Source of the DNA: Actinomycetes bacterium
GTDB lineage: Bacteria > Actinomycetota > CALGFH01
DNA length: 8,007 bases
Assembly (NCBI GenBank): GCA_030152105.1
Contig: JASLIH010000481.1
Span: 1-8,007 of the forward strand
Reading direction: 5' to 3'
In this document: positions 1-3,694 of the stretch, in pieces
How the letters are laid out: the number at the start of each line of letters is the position of its first letter
Numbering within the stretch: position 1 is the first letter of the stretch
Program-made: the position numbers and the translations under genes
The notes under the pieces: generated by a model
The model's input: only the letters and a program-made list of their open reading frames with translations
Databases searched by the model: none
Told to the model about the DNA's origin: nothing

Positions 1-438
1 TCCGAGGAGACCTTCGCCGCCGACATCGACGACCCCGGCCAGCTGGCCCGCGAGGTGCTGCGCTGCTGTGTGCGGGTGGGCCGGCGGCTGCGGGAGGCCG
101 GCCTGGCCGGCCGCACCGTCACCCTGAAGCTTCGCTTCGCCGACTTCCGCACCATCACCCGCGGTCGCACCCTGGCCGTGGCCACCGACACCGACACCGA
201 GCTGCACGAGGTCGCCGGCGACCTGCTGGCCCGGCTCCAGCTCGGCCGGGCCCCGGTCCGCCTGGTCGGCGTCACCGTCAGCAACCTGCAGCGCGCGGGC
301 GCGCCGGTGCAGCTGCGGCTGGGCCCGGAGCGGCCGGGCTGGGAGGCGGCGGTGCGGGCCGCCGACGCGGTCAGGGCCCGCTTCGGCGACGGCGCCATCG
401 ACCTGGCCTCGCTGACGTCCCAGGAGCGGGAACCGTAG
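1..438 (+). CDS. dinB: DNA polymerase IV (Y family), C-terminal part; 5' end outside window
   Basis: The reading frame is open from base 1 to a TAG at 436-438 and gives the last 145 residues of the protein. The fragment matches the little-finger (C-terminal DNA-binding) domain of DinB. It begins with SEETFAADI, the usual entry to this domain after the catalytic palm and thumb, continues with GRTVTLKLRFADFRTITR at about residues 38-55, and ends with the AADAVRARFGDGAIDLASL tail typical of actinobacterial DinB. Pol IV performs error-prone translesion synthesis at stalled forks, and the little finger contacts template DNA and the sliding clamp. The catalytic acidic residues lie upstream of the window, so activity cannot be judged. 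No obvious clamp-binding QxxL[F/L] peptide is visible at the extreme C-terminus (SQEREP). The next gene, for a DUF3040 protein, follows after 113 bp on the same strand. Confidence 0.92.
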   Translation, partial: SEETFAADIDDPGQLAREVLRCCVRVGRRLREAGLAGRTVTLKLRFADFRTITRGRTLAVATDTDTELHEVAGDLLARLQLGRAPVRLVGVTVSNLQRAGAPVQLRLGPERPGWEAAVRAADAVRARFGDGAIDLASLTSQEREP

Positions 439-483
439 GCTCAGGTTGAGGGTTGAACCCCTTAGACCCGCGGGGCGACGCTG

Positions 484-512
484 TTGTTGAGGGGGTAGTG
501 CCCGGGTACACT
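484..512 (+). promoter_or_regulatory. Candidate sigma-70-type promoter for the DUF3040 gene
   Basis: TTGTTG (484-489) and TACACT (507-512) are separated by 17 bp in the gap between dinB and the DUF3040 gene. The -10 box matches TATAAT at 4 of 6 positions and the -35 box matches TTGACA at 3 of 6. Transcription would start near 518-520, giving a leader of roughly 32 nt. The assignment is inferred from motif and position only. Confidence 0.4.
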
Positions 513-541
513 CGCAGGACTACCACAGTACGACCCTGGCC

Positions 542-545
542 GGAG
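542..545 (+). promoter_or_regulatory. Ribosome binding site deciding the DUF3040 start
   Basis: GGAG lies 6 nt upstream of the ATG at 552. This favours 552 over the in-frame TTG at 453, which would add 33 residues not expected in the DUF3040 family and would read through the candidate promoter. Confidence 0.6.
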
Positions 546-551
546 CCTCAC

Positions 552-989
552 ATGCCGCTGTCCGAGCACGAGCAACGCATCCTGGCCGAGATCGAGCGGC
601 GGTTGCTCGAAGAGGACCCCAAATTCGCCCATCAGGTGGGCTCCTCGTTCCGTGCCCACCTGGGCCGCCGGCTCAAGCTGGCCGTGGCCGGCTTCGTGCT
701 CGGTCTGATCGTTGTCATCTCCTCGACCTTCCTCGAGAACGTGGCCGTCGGCGTCGCCGGCTTCGTCATCATGCTGGCCTGTGTGTTCCTGTTCGTCCGG
801 ACCATGCGCCGGCGTGCGACGGTGGAGCGACCGGTCGGCCCGGCGCCCCCGTCGGGCCCGCCCCCGGCCGGCCCCCAGCGCCGCCAGGGCGGCGGCCCCA
901 AAGGCGGCGTCGACGCCTGGTGGGGGAAGATGACCGAGCGCTGGCGCTCCCGCTGGGAGGAGCGCGGCGGCGGCCAGGGGCCCCCCTGA
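552..989 (+). CDS. DUF3040 small membrane protein
   Basis: This 145-aa protein begins MPLSEHEQRILAEIERRL, the hallmark N-terminus of the actinobacterial DUF3040 family. The soluble, acidic N-terminal helix (about 3-23) is followed by a basic stretch (RAHLGRRLK, 34-42). Two membrane helices follow (about 43-58 and 63-82), joined by a very short loop, and then a basic stop-transfer run, RTMRRR. Residues 91-119 are rich in Pro and Gly. The C-terminus (about 121-137) is a Trp- and Arg-rich segment, WWGKMTERWRSRWEER, that could form an amphipathic helix. Both termini are probably cytoplasmic. The molecular function is not established to my knowledge; members commonly lie just upstream of mraZ and the dcw cluster, which suggests an envelope or division role. 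Here the next gene is a convergent tetR instead. The start is set by the family N-terminus and the GGAG at 542-545. Confidence 0.88.
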   Translation: MPLSEHEQRILAEIERRLLEEDPKFAHQVGSSFRAHLGRRLKLAVAGFVLGLIVVISSTFLENVAVGVAGFVIMLACVFLFVRTMRRRATVERPVGPAPPSGPPPAGPQRRQGGGPKGGVDAWWGKMTERWRSRWEERGGGQGPP

Positions 990-993
990 CCGC
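970..993 (+). terminator. Possible GC-rich hairpin terminator over the DUF3040 stop codon
   Basis: Bases 970-979 pair with 984-993, with nine GC-dominated pairs and one C/A mismatch, around a 4-nt loop. The stem includes the TGA at 987-989. No T-run follows, so this is not a classical intrinsic terminator, although hairpins lacking a U-tract have been proposed to terminate in actinobacteria. It sits in the 70-bp gap between the convergent DUF3040 and tetR genes, where termination is expected. Any GC-rich region yields such stems by chance. Confidence 0.3.
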
Positions 994-1059
994 GCGGACC
1001 TGCGACTGGTCACTGGTCGAGTGCGCCCTGCTCCGCGACCTGTGGCGGGCACGGCCGGC

Positions 1060-1764
1060 TCAGGGCTGGGCGTAGGAGGCCAGGCCGCGCAGGATCACGT
1101 CGAGGCCCAGCTCGAACCGCTCCTCGGGCCCGCCACTGAACAGCTCGTCCACGGTCGCGACCACGTTGGGGAACTGGTCTGCGGGCAGGGACGCGAAGTA
1201 GCCGCGCATCATGGCCGCGGTCTCCTCCAGCGACATTGGCTCGCCGCTGGCTGAGGTCATCGGGGGCAGGGTGGCCTCGTAGCCGGTGGCCCCCAGGTAC
1301 AGGCCGAGCAGGTCGCTGGCGTAGGCGGCGACCCGGTCGGGGATGCCGGCTCCGCGCAGCAGGACCAGGGTCCACTCGGCCCAGCGGACCACGTTGATGC
1401 CGGTGGGGATCCGCCCGAGGGTCAGGGCGGCCACGCCCGGGTGGCGGTCGAACACGCCCCTGACCCCGATCAGCCACTCCCGCAGCTGCTCCTGCCAGCG
1501 GTCCGGGTCGGGCTCGGGGAGCGGCACCTCGCCGGCCACCCGGTCGATGATCAGGTCGACCAGGGCGTCCTTGTTGGCCACGTGCCAGTAGAGCGAGGCC
1601 GGGCCCGTGCCCAGCTCGTCGGCGACCCGGCGCATGCTCAGCCCGGCCGAGCCCTCGCGGTCGAGCACGCGCAGGGCGGCGTCGACGATCGCCTCCCGGG
1701 AGAGGGGAGCGCGGGCCGGCCGCTGGCGCGGGGCGGCCTTCCAAGGCGGCTCGGGGATGGCCAT
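1060..1764 (-). CDS. TetR-family transcriptional repressor (TetR_C_1-like), divergent from the ABC efflux genes
   Basis: This 234-aa protein has an N-terminal TetR helix-turn-helix at about residues 22-67. It begins LSREAIVDAALRVLDREG, followed by LSMRRVADELG and the recognition-helix region GTGPASLYWHVANKDAL. The GTGPASLYWHV form is typical of TetR proteins with the TetR_C_1 ligand-binding domain, which here spans roughly residues 75-225 and has no close cue to a ligand. The protein would act as a homodimer on palindromic DNA and be released by a small molecule. The ATG at 1764 was chosen because an in-frame GTG at 1812 would lie inside the operator region and add 16 residues of no recognisable domain. 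No good Shine-Dalgarno sequence precedes 1764, so translation initiation may be weak. The gene is divergent from the ABC ATPase gene across 123 bp holding four dyads, so autoregulation and control of the pump are likely. It converges on the DUF3040 gene. Confidence 0.92.
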   Translation of the reverse strand: MAIPEPPWKAAPRQRPARAPLSREAIVDAALRVLDREGSAGLSMRRVADELGTGPASLYWHVANKDALVDLIIDRVAGEVPLPEPDPDRWQEQLREWLIGVRGVFDRHPGVAALTLGRIPTGINVVRWAEWTLVLLRGAGIPDRVAAYASDLLGLYLGATGYEATLPPMTSASGEPMSLEETAAMMRGYFASLPADQFPNVVATVDELFSGGPEERFELGLDVILRGLASYAQP

Positions 1765-1786
1765 GGCCCAGCACTGTACCAGAGAT

Positions 1787-1799
1787 GGAACAACGTTCG
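1787..1799. promoter_or_regulatory. TetR operator dyad A
   Basis: GGAAC-aac-GTTCG is an imperfect inverted repeat centred on 1793. It lies at about -58 relative to the predicted ABC transcription start and near the predicted tetR start site, so it is well placed for repression of tetR. Confidence 0.6.
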
Positions 1800-1825
1800 T
1801 CTTATGGAACACCGTTTGACATCAA
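1799..1825 (-). promoter_or_regulatory. Candidate tetR promoter overlapping the ABC promoter
   Basis: Read on the minus strand, TTGATG (1825-1820) and TAAGAC (1804-1799) are 15 bp apart, which is a short spacer. The -35 box shares bases with the ABC -35 box because TTGACATCAA (1816-1825) presents a TTGA-type hexamer on each strand. Transcription would start near 1793, inside dyad A. The motif is suggestive but weaker than the opposing promoter. Confidence 0.35.
1806..1818. promoter_or_regulatory. TetR operator dyad B
   Basis: GGAAC-acc-GTTTG is the weakest of the four dyads and is centred on 1812, 19 bp from dyad A. Its right half overlaps the -35 box (TTGACA, 1816-1821) of the ABC promoter, so a bound repressor would block polymerase. 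Confidence 0.55.
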
Positions 1826-1844
1826 CCGGCCCGGGTGCTAGAAC
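1816..1844 (+). promoter_or_regulatory. Promoter of the ABC efflux operon
   Basis: A perfect -35 box, TTGACA (1816-1821), and TAGAAC (1839-1844) are separated by 17 bp. The -10 box is preceded by TGC, giving an extended TGn-TAGAAC element. The predicted start is near 1851, about 37 nt before the ATG at 1888. Dyad B overlaps the -35 box and dyad C overlaps the -10 box. This is the geometry of a strong promoter held off by a repressor. Confidence 0.65.
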
Positions 1845-1851
1845 AGTGTTC
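1841..1851. promoter_or_regulatory. TetR operator dyad C
   Basis: GAAC-agt-GTTC is a perfect four-base dyad centred on 1846. It overlaps the -10 box (1839-1844) and the predicted transcription start of the ABC operon. Confidence 0.6.
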
Positions 1852-1858
1852 GTTCAAA

Positions 1859-1871
1859 GGAACATCGTTCC
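1859..1871. promoter_or_regulatory. TetR operator dyad D
   Basis: GGAAC-atc-GTTCC is a perfect five-base dyad centred on 1865, 19 bp from dyad C. It lies in the transcribed leader, just upstream of the ribosome binding site. It is probably the highest-affinity site if the consensus is GGAAC-N3-GTTCC. Confidence 0.62.
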
Positions 1872-1875
1872 ATGC

Positions 1876-1881
1876 AGGAGG
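1876..1881 (+). promoter_or_regulatory. Strong Shine-Dalgarno of the ABC ATPase gene
   Basis: A complete AGGAGG lies 6 nt before the ATG at 1888. It decides between two in-frame ATGs: the one at 1882 directly abuts this sequence and is too close to be used efficiently. Confidence 0.75.
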
Positions 1882-1887
1882 ATGCAG

Positions 1888-2865
1888 ATGACGCCGACGA
1901 TCGAGGCCACCGGCCTCCGCAAGCGGTTCGGCAAGACGGTCGCCCTGGACGGGCTCGACCTGGTGGCGGAGCCGGGACAGGTCCTGGCCGTGCTCGGGCC
2001 CAACGGGGCCGGCAAGACAACCTTCGTGCGCACCGTGGCCACCCTGCTGCGCCCCGACGCGGGGGAGCTCCGGGTGGCCGGCCACGACGTGCGCCGCCAG
2101 CCCGGGGCGGTCCGCCGAGTGATCGGGCTGGCCGGCCAGTACGCGGCCGTCGAGCCGGCCATGACCGGCCGGGAGAACCTTCGCCTGGTGGCCAGGCTGT
2201 TCGGCCAGGACAGGCGCACGGCCCGGGCGAGCAGCGACCGCGTGCTCGAGCTGCTCGGGCTCACCGGGGCGGCCGACCGGCTGGCCCGGACCTACTCGGG
2301 GGGGATGCGCCGCAAGCTCGACCTGGGCGCGAGCCTGGTCGGGTCGCCGCGCCTGCTGCTGCTGGACGAGCCGACCACCGGGCTGGACCCGCGCAGCCGG
2401 ATCGAGCTCTGGGACGCCATCGGGGCCCTGGTCGGGGCCGGCACCGACGTCCTGCTGACCACCCAGTACCTGGACGAGGCCGACCACCTGGCCAGCCGGG
2501 TGGTGATCATCGACCACGGCCGGGTCGTGGCCGCCGGCACCCCCAGCGAGCTCAAGCAGCGGGCCGGCCGCAACGTCATCGAGGTCCACACCCGGGACCG
2601 GGCCGACCTGCCCAGGGCGGCGGCCGGCCTGGCCGGCCTCGACCACGACCAGCCGCAGATCGAGGAGGCCACCCGCCGTGTCCGGGTGGCCGTCGCCGCC
2701 GGCACCGACCCGCTGCGCGACGCCCTGAGCGCCCTTGACGCGGCCGGGGTCGCGGTCGAGGACATCTCGCTGCGGCCGCCCACCCTGGACGAGGTCTTCC
2801 TGGCCCTGACCGGCCAGGGGCTCGAGCCAGCGGCCGACACCGCCGCCGGCCACGCGGCGGCCTGA
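1888..2865 (+). CDS. ABC transporter ATPase, DrrA-like drug/efflux type
   Basis: This 325-aa nucleotide-binding subunit carries every expected motif in order. It has Walker A GPNGAGKT at 37-44, a Q-loop Gln84, the ABC signature SGGMRRKLDL at 137-146, Walker B LLLLDEP at 156-162 and a D-loop GLD at 165-167. The switch position reads TTQYLDEAD (191-199), so Gln193 stands where most ABC ATPases have His. That substitution is characteristic of the daunorubicin-resistance (DrrA) family. The C-terminal ~100 residues form a DUF4162-like accessory domain ending in LRPPTLDEVFLALTG, the family tail motif. It should dimerise at the inner face of the membrane and power the permease encoded 16 bp downstream. 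The start is set by AGGAGG with 6-nt spacing. The substrate cannot be read from sequence; a hydrophobic drug, antibiotic or lipid is typical. Expression is likely under TetR control through four upstream dyads. Confidence 0.95.
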   Translation: MTPTIEATGLRKRFGKTVALDGLDLVAEPGQVLAVLGPNGAGKTTFVRTVATLLRPDAGELRVAGHDVRRQPGAVRRVIGLAGQYAAVEPAMTGRENLRLVARLFGQDRRTARASSDRVLELLGLTGAADRLARTYSGGMRRKLDLGASLVGSPRLLLLDEPTTGLDPRSRIELWDAIGALVGAGTDVLLTTQYLDEADHLASRVVIIDHGRVVAAGTPSELKQRAGRNVIEVHTRDRADLPRAAAGLAGLDHDQPQIEEATRRVRVAVAAGTDPLRDALSALDAAGVAVEDISLRPPTLDEVFLALTGQGLEPAADTAAGHAAA

Positions 2866-2866
2866 G

Positions 2867-2872
2867 AGGAGA
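2867..2872 (+). promoter_or_regulatory. Ribosome binding site of the ABC permease gene
   Basis: AGGAGA lies 9 nt before the ATG at 2882, directly after the ATPase stop codon (2863-2865). This supports coupled translation from one mRNA. Confidence 0.6.
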
Positions 2873-2881
2873 CGATCGACC

Positions 2882-3694
2882 ATGGCAAGCATTCCCGTCC
2901 CCGCCTCCGCCCGGCCCTCGGCCGGGCTGGCGGCCAGCACCTTCGGCATCGCCCGGCGGGGGGTGCGCAAGTTCCTGCGCACCCCCCAGCTGGTGGTCGT
3001 CGGGACCGTCCAGAGCGCCCTGTTCCTCCTGATCTTCCGCTACGTGTTCGGCGGCGCCATCGGCGCCGGAGGCCTCGACTACGTCGACTTCCTGGTCCCC
3101 GGGTTCATCACCACCGGCCTGCTGTTCGCCGGCATGGGCGCGGCCGCCGGGATGGCCGAGGACCTGGAGCAGGGCTTCGTGGACCGGCTCCGCTCCCTGC
3201 CCATCCCCAGGAGCGCCGTCCTCGCCGGCCGGGCGGTGGCCGACACCGCCCTGCTCGTGTGGAGCCTGGCCATCACCAGCGCCGTCGGCTTCGCCGTCGG
3301 GTTCCGGCTCCATGGCGGCCTGGCCGACGCCCTGGCCGCGTTCGGGCTGCTGCTGGTGTTCGGGTTCGCCTTCGAGTGGATGTTCCTCACCCTCGGCCTG
3401 TTCGCCGGGACCGCCCAGGCCGCCCAGGGCCTGGCCCTGATGGTGTTCCCGCTCACCTTCGTGTCCAGCGCGTATGTGCCGGTCGAGTCGATGCCCGGCT
3501 GGATGCAGGCCTTCGCCGAGCACCAGCCGGTCACCGTGATGGTGGACGCGGTCCGGGTGCTCACCCAGGGCCGGGCGGCCGAGCTGCTGCTCGGCCACGG
3601 GGCCGAGTTCTACGTGGTCAGGTCGCTGGCCTGGTCGGCGGCCATCCTGGCGGTGTTCGTGCCGCTGGCCGTGGCCGGCTACCGGCGCGACTGA
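2882..3694 (+). CDS. ABC-2 type permease, DrrB-like
   Basis: This 270-aa integral membrane protein has about six hydrophobic spans, near residues 36-56, 71-91, 117-141, 148-173, 178-199 and 248-266. The cytoplasmic loop GFVDRLRSLPIPRSAVLAGR (98-117) is the conserved ABC-2 coupling region that meets the ATPase. The segment FPLTFVSSAYVPVESMPGW (189-207), followed by AEHQPVT, is the DrrB/ABC2 family signature between spans 5 and 6. The N-terminal ~30 residues are Ala- and Pro-rich, then basic (RRGVRKFLR), as in a cytoplasmic tail. With the upstream ATPase it would form a dimer-of-dimers exporter. The first 16 bp after the ATPase stop codon hold the ribosome site, so the two genes form an operon. 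The 3' end overlaps the convergent transglutaminase gene by 16 bp, leaving no room for a separate terminator. Confidence 0.93.
   Translation: MASIPVPASARPSAGLAASTFGIARRGVRKFLRTPQLVVVGTVQSALFLLIFRYVFGGAIGAGGLDYVDFLVPGFITTGLLFAGMGAAAGMAEDLEQGFVDRLRSLPIPRSAVLAGRAVADTALLVWSLAITSAVGFAVGFRLHGGLADALAAFGLLLVFGFAFEWMFLTLGLFAGTAQAAQGLALMVFPLTFVSSAYVPVESMPGWMQAFAEHQPVTVMVDAVRVLTQGRAAELLLGHGAEFYVVRSLAWSAAILAVFVPLAVAGYRRD

Larger units (their letters stand above)
1787..1819. repeat. Operator unit, copy 1 (dyads A and B)
   Basis: This is the first copy of a ~33-bp unit that recurs at 1840-1872, exactly 53 bp downstream. Aligned by hand, the two copies agree at 23 of 33 positions. The agreement is concentrated in the dyad half-sites (GAAC, GTTCGT, GGAAC, GTT). 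Confidence 0.7.
1840..1872. repeat. Operator unit, copy 2 (dyads C and D)
   Basis: This is the second copy of the unit at 1787-1819, with the same 19-bp spacing between its two dyads. Dyad D in this copy is the only perfect five-base palindrome of the four. Confidence 0.7.

Noticed and set aside
450..460. Perfect 11-bp palindrome GGGTTGAACCC after dinB, as a terminator
   Set aside because: There is only one base between the arms, so the stem cannot close fully, and no T-run follows. Chance occurrence is likely.
453..551. N-terminal extension of the DUF3040 protein from a TTG at 453
   Set aside because: The family N-terminus MPLSEHE begins at 552 behind a GGAG, and the extension would translate the candidate promoter.
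1005..1017. Short direct repeat ACTGGTC/ACTGGTC in the DUF3040-tetR gap
   Set aside because: Two seven-base copies without symmetry or gene context are too short to separate from chance.
1765..1812. N-terminal extension of the TetR protein from a GTG at 1812
   Set aside because: It would place coding sequence over dyads A and B and the likely tetR promoter, and the extra residues match no TetR feature.
1822..2982. 386-codon open frame on the - strand, opposite the ABC ATPase
   Set aside because: It runs through the operator region and antisense to Walker motifs. The product is Gly/Arg/Pro/Gln-rich without a domain.
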